Below are positions 1-9,800 of a stretch of 21,064 nt of DNA, in pieces. The notes under the pieces are model-generated. The model had not been told where the DNA came from. It saw only the letters and a list, made by a program, of their open reading frames with translations, and made no database searches. The number at the start of each line of letters is the position of its first letter. The first letter of the stretch is position 1. Made by a program: the position numbers and the translations under genes. Origin of the DNA: an uncultured Parabacteroides sp. (GTDB lineage Bacteria > Bacteroidota > Bacteroidia > Bacteroidales > Tannerellaceae); NCBI GenBank assembly GCA_900541965.1, contig UQLN01000069.1:1-21064 (forward strand). Reading direction: 5' to 3'.

Positions 1-148
1 GCATTTCTACATTGCGGAAAGAGATGTCGATGATTACTTCGTCGTGAAGGACTCCATTCAGGAAACTGATGATTAGATCTTTACTTACTTCGCTTCCGAA
101 AATAGCTTTAAATCCCCAATCCGAGAAAGGATTTACAAATTTTCTCAT
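1..148 (-). CDS. Rpn/PD-(D/E)XK nuclease family transposase-like protein, N-terminal part
   Basis: An open frame runs leftward from an ATG at 146-148 and leaves the window after 49 codons, so the 3' part is missing. It begins MRKFVNPFSDWGFKAIFGSE and continues with VSKDLIISFLNGVL. This is the typical start of the Rpn/PDDEXK_2 family (recombination-promoting nuclease, often named PD-(D/E)XK nuclease family transposase), in which the conserved 'DxGFKxIFG' and 'LIxFLNxxL' blocks open the nuclease fold. Family members cut DNA and stimulate RecA-independent recombination; they are abundant in Bacteroidales. The catalytic residues lie beyond what is visible. It is transcribed away from the rest of the window and is probably unrelated to the utilisation locus. 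Identification rests on N-terminal similarity only. Confidence 0.75.
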   Translation of the reverse strand, partial: MRKFVNPFSDWGFKAIFGSEVSKDLIISFLNGVLHDEVIIDISFRNVEM

Positions 149-189
149 AGTTATTTGTTTTAGTTGGTTGCCTATTGGCAGGCGGTGTA

Positions 190-197
190 CAAATGTA
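190..197 (-). promoter_or_regulatory. Candidate Bacteroidetes -7 element for the leftward nuclease gene
   Basis: Read on the minus strand the bases are TACATTTG, a full match to the Bacteroidetes -7 consensus TAnnTTTG. It lies about 40 bases before the ATG at 148. No clear -33 TTTG is present at the usual distance, so this is a candidate only. The rest of the 149-451 gap is AT-rich. I found no gene in it and no equally good plus-strand promoter for the lipoprotein gene that follows. Confidence 0.4.
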
Positions 198-451
198 CGT
201 TTTTATTTTCAATGGGTATAATTGATAAAGGATAAAGATGTGTTTTCATTAATAATCTAATACCTGTTTGACTGAATGTTTTTTAAAAGAGGCATTTAAC
301 GATTGTTTATGCCCGTTTCAAAATCTTCAAACAAGTTAATTAACATATTCGTAAGGAAAGCTAAGCAAACCTTTTTTAGTTCATATTGTTTAAATAGTAA
401 CTTATATATAAGCACAAATAATAGTATAAACTGTTTTAAACGTTGAATGAG

Positions 452-1090
452 ATGAAAAAGATTCTTCCATTTTTCTTGCTGGTTCTTTTATTGGCATCCT
501 GTCAGAAAGATCCGGATATGTCAAAACTAAGCGATGATTTCGTTGTGTTTACAGACTACAACAAAGACGCCAATTTTAATTCGTTCACAGCCTTTTATGT
601 TCCTGATAGCGTGATGGTCATCGGGACTAATGAAAAGCCGGAATTTTGGACCGGAGCAGATGCACAACCTATCGTATCCACACTGGTCAAAGCAATGGAG
701 GCACGCGGTTATACCCGTACAACCGATAAGTCGGTTGCCGAACTGGGTTTACAGGTCTCTTTTGTGAAAAATGTAAATTATTTCACTAATTATTATGACA
801 ACTCCTACTGGTGGTGGGGATACCCCGGATACAGATGGTGGTCTAACTACTGGGGTGGCTGGAACGGATGGTACTATCCATATCCTGTTGTATACAGCTA
901 TAGTGTAGGTTCACTATTGGTTGAAATGGTAGATTTACAAACACCGATTCCCGCAGCAGATGCAAAACTTCCTGTTTTATGGACTGCCTATATGACCGGT
1001 CTGCTGTCTGGTTCCGATAAAGTAAACAACCAGCTTTCCATGCGTGCTATCGAACAGGCATTTGTTCAATCCCCTTACATCGTTAAATAA
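452..1090 (+). CDS. DUF4136-type envelope lipoprotein
   Basis: Predicted 212-residue lipoprotein. The frame is also open from a TTG at 443, but I chose the ATG at 452 because the signal peptide MKKILPFFLLVLLLASC starts there; the lipobox LASC places the lipidated cysteine at residue 17. The mature part resembles DUF4136 proteins: an early 'FxxFxAFYVPDS' strand, a helix with 'IVSTLVKAMEARGYTR', then 'AELGLQVSF', a strand-turn 'SVGSLLVEMVDLQT', and a C-terminal helix ending 'AIEQAFVQSPYI'. A stretch encoded around 785-885 is extremely rich in Trp and Tyr. DUF4136 members are anchored envelope proteins of unknown biochemical role. The next gene starts 64 bases downstream, so the two are probably co-transcribed and end at the terminator at 1831-1873. 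Confidence 0.75.
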   Translation: MKKILPFFLLVLLLASCQKDPDMSKLSDDFVVFTDYNKDANFNSFTAFYVPDSVMVIGTNEKPEFWTGADAQPIVSTLVKAMEARGYTRTTDKSVAELGLQVSFVKNVNYFTNYYDNSYWWWGYPGYRWWSNYWGGWNGWYYPYPVVYSYSVGSLLVEMVDLQTPIPAADAKLPVLWTAYMTGLLSGSDKVNNQLSMRAIEQAFVQSPYIVK

Positions 1091-1154
1091 TTAAGCGAGA
1101 ATTAATGAATCATTTAGAAACGGGTATCCGTTTTGATTATAAATTTAGGTTCTT

Positions 1155-1784
1155 ATGAAAAAGATAAATAAATCAATAAAATTAATCGCTTTACTTATTG
1201 CCTGTTTAGCGATTCCATCACTGGCCGGCGCCCAGGTTGTAAAGAATATGTATTTTAATATCGACTGGCAAATCAATTCTCCTTTCGGCCAGAGTTTTGC
1301 CGACCGTACAAGCGGTTGGGGTGCACATGGAGAAGCCGGTTATTATGTTATTCCTAATTTCTCTGTCGGTGCGTTTATTTCCTATCATACGAATAATAAG
1401 TATATCGACCGCCAGACGATTCCGGTAAGCAGCACATCGGTTGTTACTTCCGACCAGCAACATTCTATTTTCCAGTTGCCTTTCGGTGCGGCATTCCGTT
1501 ATAATGTTTCTCCGGAAAACCAGTTCCAGCCCTATCTGGGTTTGCAGTTGGGTGCAAGTTACAGTGAAATGTCTACTTACATGAACGTACTGAAAATGTA
1601 CGACCGTAACTGGGGATTTTATGTAGCGCCTGAAATCGGTATGAACATGTATTTCACTCCTGATAAGAAAATAGGTGCACACATTGCTATGTATTACAAC
1701 TATGCAACAAATAAAGGCAGTGTCCTGAATTATAATGTGGATGGTTTAAACAACTGGGGCGTACGCCTTGGTATCGCATTCTAA
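1155..1784 (+). CDS. Small outer-membrane beta-barrel protein
   Basis: A 209-residue protein with a signal peptide (basic MKKINKSIK, hydrophobic core, likely cleavage AGA|Q at residues 26/27). The mature part shows alternating amphipathic strands such as 'GEAGYYVIPNFSVGAFISY', 'LPFGAAFRYNV', 'FQPYLGLQLGASYSEM' and 'WGFYVAPEIGMNMYF', and ends 'NWGVRLGIAF'. The final aromatic residue fits recognition by the BAM outer-membrane assembly machinery. Size and pattern fit an eight-stranded OmpW/OmpX-like or PF13505-type barrel. A specific ligand or function cannot be read from the sequence. It follows the lipoprotein gene on the same strand, and the transcription unit ends at the terminator just downstream. 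Confidence 0.75.
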   Translation: MKKINKSIKLIALLIACLAIPSLAGAQVVKNMYFNIDWQINSPFGQSFADRTSGWGAHGEAGYYVIPNFSVGAFISYHTNNKYIDRQTIPVSSTSVVTSDQQHSIFQLPFGAAFRYNVSPENQFQPYLGLQLGASYSEMSTYMNVLKMYDRNWGFYVAPEIGMNMYFTPDKKIGAHIAMYYNYATNKGSVLNYNVDGLNNWGVRLGIAF

Positions 1785-1830
1785 AATATAGGAAGTTTGT
1801 TCTTTTAAGTGTTTTATGTAGTTTATTTGA

Positions 1831-1873
1831 AAACGGGAGGTACAGCCGGTAGCTGCCTCCCGTTTTTTTTTGT
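1831..1873 (+). terminator. Strong intrinsic terminator after the barrel gene
   Basis: Ten-base arms, AAACGGGAGG (1831-1840) and CCTCCCGTTT (1856-1865), pair perfectly. The loop contains a further CAGC/GCTG pairing (1843-1846 with 1852-1855). The T-run begins inside the right arm at 1863 and continues to about 1871. It separates the envelope genes from the susC operon, which has its own upstream region. Confidence 0.9.
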
Positions 1874-1979
1874 GTCTTTTTTTAATTCTTTCCGATTAAA
1901 TAATTCAAAAACGATATAATTGTAGGGGCTGTTTGGAAAATTATTAATTTATAGTGTTAAAATACGGGTTTAGACTAAG

Positions 1980-1987
1980 TAGTTTTG
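1980..1987 (+). promoter_or_regulatory. Candidate -7 promoter element for the double susCD operon
   Basis: TAGTTTTG matches the Bacteroidetes -7 consensus TAnnTTTG and lies 92 bases before the first susC start codon. This would leave a leader of roughly 85 bases. A convincing -33 TTTG is not visible at 19-21 bases upstream, so activator-dependent use is possible (inference). It is the best match I found between the terminator and the operon. Confidence 0.4.
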
Positions 1988-2078
1988 TTTTCTCGTTGGT
2001 ATATAATAAAGTATTTTGGAAACAGAATGTGAAAAATATATAACTTGGATTTAATGCTAACTCTAATAATATTAACCT

Positions 2079-5000
2079 ATGAAACAGCTTTTTATGGCAA
2101 CTTTTGTTGCTTTTTTAGGGGGAACTTCACTTGCCGAAGCGTCGGATGTGTCTCTCCCGGAAGTTAACCTTGCAACTCCTGTCATCTCACAAAAATCAAA
2201 ACAAATAACCGGTACGGTGATAGATGACACCGGGCTCCCTGTAATCGGAGCCAATATTTTGGTAAAAGGAACCACGAATGGGACGGTTACGGATGTGGAT
2301 GGGAAATTCACCCTCGAAAATGTACCGGAAGGTGCTCTCTTGATCGTTTCTTACATCGGTTTTCTGGAACAGGATGTTAAAGTTTCCCACAATAAGAATG
2401 TCTTTCATATTACATTAAAGGAAGATACACAGAAACTGGAAGAGGTGGTTGTGGTAGGTTATGGCACGCAGAAGAAAGCGAACCTGACCGGTTCCGTTTC
2501 CACTGTAAAGTACGGTCAGGAGCTGGAAAACAGGCCGATTACCGACCCGTCTCAGGCTTTGTCCGGTAAAGCGACCGGTGTATGGGTAAGCCAGAATTCC
2601 GGTTCACCGGGTTCGGATGGGGCTACGATACGTATTCGCGGTTACGGTACATTGAATAACTCGGACCCATTGGTATTGATTGATGGAGTGGAAGGCCGTA
2701 TGGCTGAACTCGCTCCGAATGATATTGCTTCCATTACCGTGTTGAAAGATGCCGCTTCAGCTGCAATTTACGGTTCCCGTGCTGCGAACGGGGTTATATT
2801 AGTAGAAACAAAGAAAGGTTCAGGCGATAAAGTCAGCGTAAATTACACAGGCTATTTCGGCATGCAACAACTGGGACGCCGTTATGATATTATATCCGAT
2901 AGCCCGGAATACATGGAGTTATGGAACTCCGCATTTACCAATAGCGGCAGCAATCCGCTTTTCCCACAAGAAGTAATAGATGCGTTCCGCACAGGAAACG
3001 ACCCTTATAAATATCCGAATACAAATTATTTTGACGAAGTTTTCCGCACCTCCTTCACTACCCAGCACAACTTATCAGCCACGATTGGTGGCAAAAAATC
3101 ACACAGTTACATTTCTTTAGGTTACCTCAACAATGATGGTATTATTAAAAACACGAACTCGGAACGCTACAACCTGACTATTAATACCGAAGCAAAAGTA
3201 AACAATTGGCTGAAAATCGGCGGTAGAGCGCGTATTATGCGCAAGATTACGACCCGCCCTTATGATGGTATCAACCGTGTTATTTACATGATGGCAAACG
3301 GTCATCCGTTTTCCACGCCTTATTTGCAGGATGGAAAGACATTCGGTGGTACGCAGGCGCTTTATCTTTCGGGCGACAAAGCCGGGCAGCCGATTGTGGA
3401 TACCCGTAACCCGTTCCCTGATTTGTATAATGGGCAGAGCCAGTTCATTAATACTTTCATGAAAGGGAATGTGTATGCGACCATTGATTTTATGAAGGGA
3501 TTGAGCCTGACCGCACAATACAGCGGGCAGTATAATAATAACAATAACGACAAATATAACGAGACGCATTATTGTTATACCGACCTCGATGGTTCCAATA
3601 AGACCAAACCGCTGGATTACCCGTCTACCTTGTATGTGTATCGCGGTGTTTCGGACGAATATTATTCGACCTTCTTTGCCAATCTGAATTTCGATAAGAC
3701 ATTCAATGAAATACATGATATTTCGGCAGTAATAGGTTTCCAGCAGGAATCCATGACCAAGCGGGTGACAACGGCACAGAAAACAGACCCTTCGAAAGGA
3801 GATACACACCAAGTCAATTCAGGAACAAAAAATCCGACGGCCATCGGTAATAAATATCTCTGGCGCATGCTTTCCTACTTCGGACGTGTCAACTATGCCC
3901 TGATGGGGAAATATCTGGCGGAAGTGAATCTGAGAGCGGATGCCTCTTCCCGCTTTGCCAAAGGAAACCGCTGGGGGTATTTCCCTTCATTCTCTTTGGG
4001 ATGGCGTTTGGGTGAAGAACCTTTTATCAAAAAACTGAATATCTTCGATAACCTGAAGGTCCGTGCTTCCTGGGGTAAGTTGGGAAACCAGAATATCGGT
4101 TCGGGTAGCAACAGCGACTATTTCCCGTATCTGACTGTAATGACACAGGATTATGCAAACAGCTATAACTTTAAGAACACACTGGCTCCCGGTGCGGCTA
4201 TTACCGGCCTGGTAGACCGGAATATTACCTGGGAAACCACAACGACTACGGATATCGGTCTGGATTTGGGTTTTCTGAAAAACCGTCTGAATATAGAGGC
4301 TGATTATTTTGAAAGAAGAACCTCCGATATTATTGTTCAGTTGCCGATACCAACCGTATTGGGCGGACTGACTGCTCCGTTCGAAAACGTAGGAGAGATG
4401 TTGAACCGGGGTGTCGAAATAAATGTAAACTGGCAAGACCGTATCCCGGCTTCCGATTTCAGCTATAGTATCGGTGCCAACCTGACTTATCTGAATAATA
4501 AAGTGACCAAGTTCAGGGGCGGAAAATCTCCCGACCAGCTTTATCTGATTCGTGAAGGATATTCTTATAAAACATTGTATGGTTTTATTCAGGAAGGAAT
4601 TTATCAGAGTGATGACGAAGCCAAGCAACATATGCATAGTAACGGCTACATTCCTGTGGCGGGAGATATTAAGTATAAGGATGTAAACGGCGACGGAAAA
4701 CTGGATTATAAGGATAAACAGGATATGGGAAATACCATTCCTAAATTCACTTATGGCATCAACGGTAATGTGGCTTGGAAAGATTTTGACCTGAGTTTCC
4801 AGTTCTCAGGTATTGCCGGAGTCCATGGGTACTACCAGAATGCATGGACCGAACCTCTGGGTATTTCAGGAGGTACCATTACCAAGAGATGGCGGAATGC
4901 ATGGACGAAAGAGAACCCGTCGGACGAATTGCCGCAGATTAAAATGAACGATACCTGGAACAGGCAGCAATCTTCTTTCTGGGCATGCAATATGTCGTGG

Positions 5001-5222
5001 CTGAAACTGAAGAATATCCAGGTAGGATATACTTTACCTACAGAGGTTGCCAATAAGATTTTCTTACAGAAATGTTATGTCTACCTGAATGCTACGGATG
5101 TATTTACCATTGTAAGCAATAAGTACGAGGGATTCGACCCGGAACGGGATACTTTCTCCGACGGATATAACCACTATCCGATTCCCCGTGTGTTTTCAGT
5201 CGGTTTGAACCTTTCTTTCTAA
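2079..5222 (+). CDS. SusC-like TonB-linked outer-membrane transporter (first of the operon)
   Basis: A 1047-residue SusC/RagA-family TonB-dependent transporter, normal length for the family. In order: signal peptide (about 1-21, MKQLFMATFVAFLGGTSLAEA); carboxypeptidase-regulatory-like domain (about 41-115, with 'GTVIDDTGLPVIGANILVKG'); the TonB-contact motif EEVVVVGYGT (121-130); a plug domain with 'IRIRGYGTLNNSDPLVLIDG' and 'SITVLKDAASAAIYGSRAAN'; and a 22-strand-type barrel ending 'PRVFSVGLNLSF'. A 'DVNGDGKLDYKD' calcium-loop-like motif lies near the C-terminal quarter. It should import an oligosaccharide captured by the SusD-like lipoprotein encoded 28 bases downstream. It has no STN domain, so it is not expected to signal to a FecR-type anti-sigma factor. 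The substrate is not readable. Confidence 0.95.
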   Translation: MKQLFMATFVAFLGGTSLAEASDVSLPEVNLATPVISQKSKQITGTVIDDTGLPVIGANILVKGTTNGTVTDVDGKFTLENVPEGALLIVSYIGFLEQDVKVSHNKNVFHITLKEDTQKLEEVVVVGYGTQKKANLTGSVSTVKYGQELENRPITDPSQALSGKATGVWVSQNSGSPGSDGATIRIRGYGTLNNSDPLVLIDGVEGRMAELAPNDIASITVLKDAASAAIYGSRAANGVILVETKKGSGDKVSVNYTGYFGMQQLGRRYDIISDSPEYMELWNSAFTNSGSNPLFPQEVIDAFRTGNDPYKYPNTNYFDEVFRTSFTTQHNLSATIGGKKSHSYISLGYLNNDGIIKNTNSERYNLTINTEAKVNNWLKIGGRARIMRKITTRPYDGINRVIYMMANGHPFSTPYLQDGKTFGGTQALYLSGDKAGQPIVDTRNPFPDLYNGQSQFINTFMKGNVYATIDFMKGLSLTAQYSGQYNNNNNDKYNETHYCYTDLDGSNKTKPLDYPSTLYVYRGVSDEYYSTFFANLNFDKTFNEIHDISAVIGFQQESMTKRVTTAQKTDPSKGDTHQVNSGTKNPTAIGNKYLWRMLSYFGRVNYALMGKYLAEVNLRADASSRFAKGNRWGYFPSFSLGWRLGEEPFIKKLNIFDNLKVRASWGKLGNQNIGSGSNSDYFPYLTVMTQDYANSYNFKNTLAPGAAITGLVDRNITWETTTTTDIGLDLGFLKNRLNIEADYFERRTSDIIVQLPIPTVLGGLTAPFENVGEMLNRGVEINVNWQDRIPASDFSYSIGANLTYLNNKVTKFRGGKSPDQLYLIREGYSYKTLYGFIQEGIYQSDDEAKQHMHSNGYIPVAGDIKYKDVNGDGKLDYKDKQDMGNTIPKFTYGINGNVAWKDFDLSFQFSGIAGVHGYYQNAWTEPLGISGGTITKRWRNAWTKENPSDELPQIKMNDTWNRQQSSFWACNMSWLKLKNIQVGYTLPTEVANKIFLQKCYVYLNATDVFTIVSNKYEGFDPERDTFSDGYNHYPIPRVFSVGLNLSF

Positions 5223-5250
5223 TGTTGAACTTTTCTAATAATCACGAGAT

Positions 5251-6783
5251 ATGAAAAAGATAACAGCCATCCTGTTTTTTATCCCAATATTGTTTTTCTG
5301 CTCCTGCGAGAGCTATCTGGATATTCGTCCGGATGACAAAATAACCGAAGAGACTTTCTGGACAACCCCGGAAGATGCCACACTTGCTTTGAATGGCATT
5401 TACAGTGTGCTTCGTAACGACTATATATATGGTTATGGAGGCGGCGAAGATGCCTGTACGCCGAATGCTTACCAGTGGGCATACTGGGAAGGACAGCATA
5501 TGCAGGTAGGCGACGGGTCTGTTTATTCCGGTTCGGGAGGTATCGTATCCGAACGATGGAAATTTTGTTATCAGGGAATTTACCGGGCAAACTATTTCTT
5601 TGAGAATATAGGTAGGATACCCAATATGAATACGGAAGAAAAAGAGACCATGTTAGGTGAGGTCCATTTTTTGCGCGGTTTGTTTTATAGCCTGTTGGTA
5701 CGTTCTTATGGTGGTGTGCCTGTGATTCTTAAAACGCTTACTCCGGAGGAAGGCCGGCAGGTAACCCGTACGACAGCCGATGCAGTCTGGAAACAGGTAC
5801 ATGAAGATTTTGACAAGGCGATCGGGTATTTGCCTAAGGATGCCTCCGTAAACGGTCATGCAACTTTAGGTTCGGCCTATGGGATGAAAATGAAAGCTTA
5901 TCTTTATAATTCGCAGTGGGATAAGGTACTGGAATATTGTGATAAGATAGACGAATTAAAGAAATATGATTTATACCCCTCTTATCATGGATTGTTCCAA
6001 TATGAAAATGAAGGAAATGTAGAAACACTGTTTTCCGTATGTTTCATGGACGGACCATATTCGCAGGGTAGTATGTTCGACAGACGCTGGCAGCCCCAGA
6101 ACCTGAAATATGGTATAGATGGTTCCAATTCAGTGGCTCCGACCCAACTGTTGGTAGATGAATATGAAACGATAGACGGTTCTCCTGTAGATAAAAACAA
6201 TCCGTATGAGAATCGTGACCCCCGTCTGGATTTTACAATTTTACGTCCCGGAGCCAAGTTTCAAGGACAACTTTATCCAACGGCGATAAAGAACCATACC
6301 GGGCAGAAGGTCGGTTTTGCCATACGTAAATATACGATAGAAACCATGCAGGTGGTAGCTGGTCAGTCTCCATTGGATTTTATGGTACTGCGTTATGGAG
6401 ATGTGCTGCTCTGCCGTGCGGAAGCAATGATTGAAACCAATACCGATATAGATGGCGCTATCGATTTGATAAACCGTATCCGTACCGAACGGAATGATGT
6501 GAAGATGCCTCTACTTAAAAGCGGAATGGGACAGGCGGAAGCCCGTAAGGCCCTGCGTCATGAACGGCGTATCGAATTAGCATTGGAAGGACAATTCTGG
6601 GATGATATCAAACGCTGGAATGCCGGGCCTGAATTTTATCCTTGTAAAGTGATAGGCGGACAAGGCGAACTGATACAAACCAAGTTCTCGAAAGGATACG
6701 ACCTGAAAAAGAATAATTTGTTGCCGGTACCGGATAGTGAAATCTCATTAAACCCCGGTCTAACCCAGAATCCGGGCTATTAA
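5251..6783 (+). CDS. SusD/RagB-like surface glycan-binding lipoprotein (first pair)
   Basis: A 510-residue lipoprotein. The signal peptide ends FFCSC, with Cys19 (preceded by Ser) the likely lipidated residue. The N-terminal SusD signature 'SYLDIRPDDKITEETFWTTP' follows directly, then helical TPR-like segments ('LGEVHFLRGLFYSLLVRSYG'). The C-terminal family motif 'LRHERRIELALEGQFWDDIK' and the ending 'NNLLPVPDSEISLNPGLTQN' are present. SusD proteins sit as a lid on the SusC barrel and bind the incoming glycan. Pairing with the preceding susC is supported by the 28-base gap and the same orientation. Confidence 0.95.
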   Translation: MKKITAILFFIPILFFCSCESYLDIRPDDKITEETFWTTPEDATLALNGIYSVLRNDYIYGYGGGEDACTPNAYQWAYWEGQHMQVGDGSVYSGSGGIVSERWKFCYQGIYRANYFFENIGRIPNMNTEEKETMLGEVHFLRGLFYSLLVRSYGGVPVILKTLTPEEGRQVTRTTADAVWKQVHEDFDKAIGYLPKDASVNGHATLGSAYGMKMKAYLYNSQWDKVLEYCDKIDELKKYDLYPSYHGLFQYENEGNVETLFSVCFMDGPYSQGSMFDRRWQPQNLKYGIDGSNSVAPTQLLVDEYETIDGSPVDKNNPYENRDPRLDFTILRPGAKFQGQLYPTAIKNHTGQKVGFAIRKYTIETMQVVAGQSPLDFMVLRYGDVLLCRAEAMIETNTDIDGAIDLINRIRTERNDVKMPLLKSGMGQAEARKALRHERRIELALEGQFWDDIKRWNAGPEFYPCKVIGGQGELIQTKFSKGYDLKKNNLLPVPDSEISLNPGLTQNPGY

Positions 6784-6800
6784 CTTAGAATTTATAGGCT

Positions 6801-9800
6801 ATGAAATACAAAGCATTGTTTTTGTTTGCAGCTGCCTTATGCAGCGGGGTTTCCCCGGAAGATGCGGCTGCACAAAATCAGAAAAAAACTCCTTTATCCC
6901 AAAACAGTAAACCGCAGGGCGCATTTGTTACTGTAACAGGCTTTGTAACGGATGATTCCGGTATGCCGATTATCGGAGCGAATATCTGGGCGAAGGCGTC
7001 ATCGACCGGTACGAGTTCCGATCTGGATGGGAAATTTACGATTAAAGTCCCTGTCGGCGAACAGTTGACAGTTTCATATATAGGTTGTGTTACCCAACAA
7101 ATAAAAGTAACAAAAGCCTCATCCCTGACCATTAAACTGGAAAGTGAAGCCATGGACCTCGATGAGGTTGTGGTGGTAGGCTACGGTACTCAGAAAAAAG
7201 AACATGTAACAGGTTCTGTAACCCAAGTGTCGGCAAAAGAGTTGACTAAAGTACCAATGACCAATGTATCCAATATGCTTGTCGGCAAATTACCCGGTCT
7301 GGCGGCTGTACAAAATTCCGGACAGCCGGGTGCCGACCAGGCAAGCATTTCCATCCGCAGTTATGGTACGTTCAACGATTCTTCCCCCTTATTACTGGTC
7401 GACGGGGTGGAACGTACTTTCAATACGATGGACCCGAACGACATAGAGAGCGTCACTATTTTGAAAGATGCGGCAGCTTCGGCTGTTTACGGGGTTAGAG
7501 CGGCACACGGGGTTATTCTGGTTAAGACCAAACGGGGGGCCAAAGACCAGAAAGCCAATATTACCTATAGCGGTTCTTTGACGTTTTCAACCAATACCCG
7601 TTTTCCGAAATTCCTGAATGCACCGGACTATGCCCGATGGCATAATAAAGCGCGTCAGATGGATAACCATGCCCCTTATTTCAGTGAAGAAGATATAGCT
7701 AAGATGGAAGCCGGTTATGATCCGGACGGTATTTTTGGAAATACGGACTGGGTGGATTTGGCGTTTAAGAATTTCGGCGCTACCCAACAACATAATATAT
7801 CTGCCGTAGGTGGAAATGAAAAAGTACAATACTTCGTGAGCGGCGGTTTTATGGATCAGGATGGTATTGTGAAAAATACGAACTTCAAACGTTGGAACCT
7901 GCGTGCAAATATAGATGTGCAGATTTCCAATAATTTGAAATTGTCGATGAATATGGCAGGACGTATGCAGGAACAGAAATCCCCGGGATTTAGCATTTCT
8001 TCAGATGCTTATAACAGTCCTATCATGATGGCAACCCGCACATTGCCGATTATACCTGAAACCTACAACGGTTTGCCCGCAGCTTGGGGAGGAGAGGGAG
8101 GAACCCGCACCTTCAATCCGGTTGCCGCATTGGAAAGCAGCGGTTTTAACCAGAATAAGAAAAGTGTTTTTGAAAGCCAGATGACTTTAGCCTATGACAT
8201 CCCTTTTATAAAAGGATTGCAGGCAAAGATGTTTGTGAGCTTTGACAAGGATTTTACCGAAACCAAAGGATTCCTGACCCCCTATAAAGTGGCTACTTTC
8301 GATATAGAAAAACGCCAGTATAATACCGTTACAGCGGAAGGAACAGGCAACGGTTCCCTGTTCCAGTCCGCTTCAAGCGGTCAGAAGTTTATGCTTCGCC
8401 CTTCCATTGAATATACGAATACATTCGGCAAACACGATGTCAATGCTTTATTCCTGTATGAGCAGACTGAGAATGATGGCGGTAATATGCAGGCGCAGCG
8501 AAAAAAATATTTACTGACGGATTTAGCGGAATTGAGCATGGGGCTCGAAGATGTGGAAAATTCGATACGTGGCAGCAGTTCCGCTTCCGCAATGGCGGGT
8601 TTTGTGGGACGTCTTAATTATGCCTATGCGAAGAAATACCTGGCAGAGTTTGCATTCAGGGCCGACGGTTCCTATAAATTTGCCAAAGAACACCGGTGGG
8701 GCTTTTTCCCTTCGCTCTCTTTGGGGTGGCTGATGTCGGAAGAAGCATGGTTCAGGAATGCATTGCCTAAAGTTGATAAGTTTAAAATCAGAGGTTCTGT
8801 CGGTTTGCTGGGGCGTGATAATACAGCCGCTTTCTTATATAAACGTTTAATGGCGTTAACCGCTTCGCCTTCCTATATTATTGGAGAAACTTATACTTCC
8901 GTTTACGGTCTTTATACCTTGAACTCCATCCCTTCATCCACTTTGACCTGGGAAAAGACGCAAACCTGGAATGGCGGAGTCGAAATGACCATGTGGAACG
9001 GATTATTGAGCGTAGACCTGGATGCTTTCTATAAATATACGTATGATATTCTGGAAAATGTATCTGCTACATACCCGCCGTCTTTGGGTGGCAACTTCCC
9101 TTCAACCATTAATTCCGGCTCGGTATCCGTAAAGGGATTTGAGTTGAAGTTGGGGCATCGTAACCGGATACACAAAGTAAATTATAGTGTGGATGGCTAT
9201 CTGACCTATGCCAAAAATAAGGTATTGTCCCGTTTGCAAAGCTCCAATTTGCCGGAATGGCAAAGTCTGATAGGGCATCCTATCGGCGAGATACGGGGAT
9301 TTAAAGCGATAGGTCTATACCAGACGCAGGAACAGTTGGATAACCGTCCCGAAGGTCCCGGCGGCACACAGCGTTTGGGAGATATTATGTATGAAGACAT
9401 TAACGGGGATGGAAAAATAGATTCTCACGATATGGTTGTTATCGGGCATTCTTCCCTTCCGGATATGAACTTCTCCCTGAATATGAATGTGGAATGGAAC
9501 GGGTTCGATATCAGTATGCTGTGGCAGGGGGCAGCCATGAGAGACGTCGCTATCAGCGGGGCATATGCGTCGGGGACAAACGACCAGACCCAGTTCTCGA
9601 GACCTTTCTATGGCAATGGGAACTCTCCGTATTATTTGCTTGAAAATTCCTGGACCCCGGAAAATACAGATGCGGCATATCCCCGCTTGGGTGTGGATTG
9701 GAACAGCAATAATGCCTGGGCAAGTTCGTGGTGGATACGCAACGGTTCATATCTGCGCCTGAAAAATGCACAGGTCGGATATTCTGTTCCGTCCCGGATA

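Noticed and set aside
443..451. A TTG start three codons upstream for the DUF4136-type lipoprotein
   Set aside because: The ATG at 452 begins a standard lipoprotein signal peptide (MKKILPFF). The extra residues MNE add nothing typical.
3117..3812. A 231-codon minus-strand open frame inside the first susC
   Set aside because: The plus strand encodes a continuous, well conserved SusC barrel here. The antisense product has no recognisable domain.
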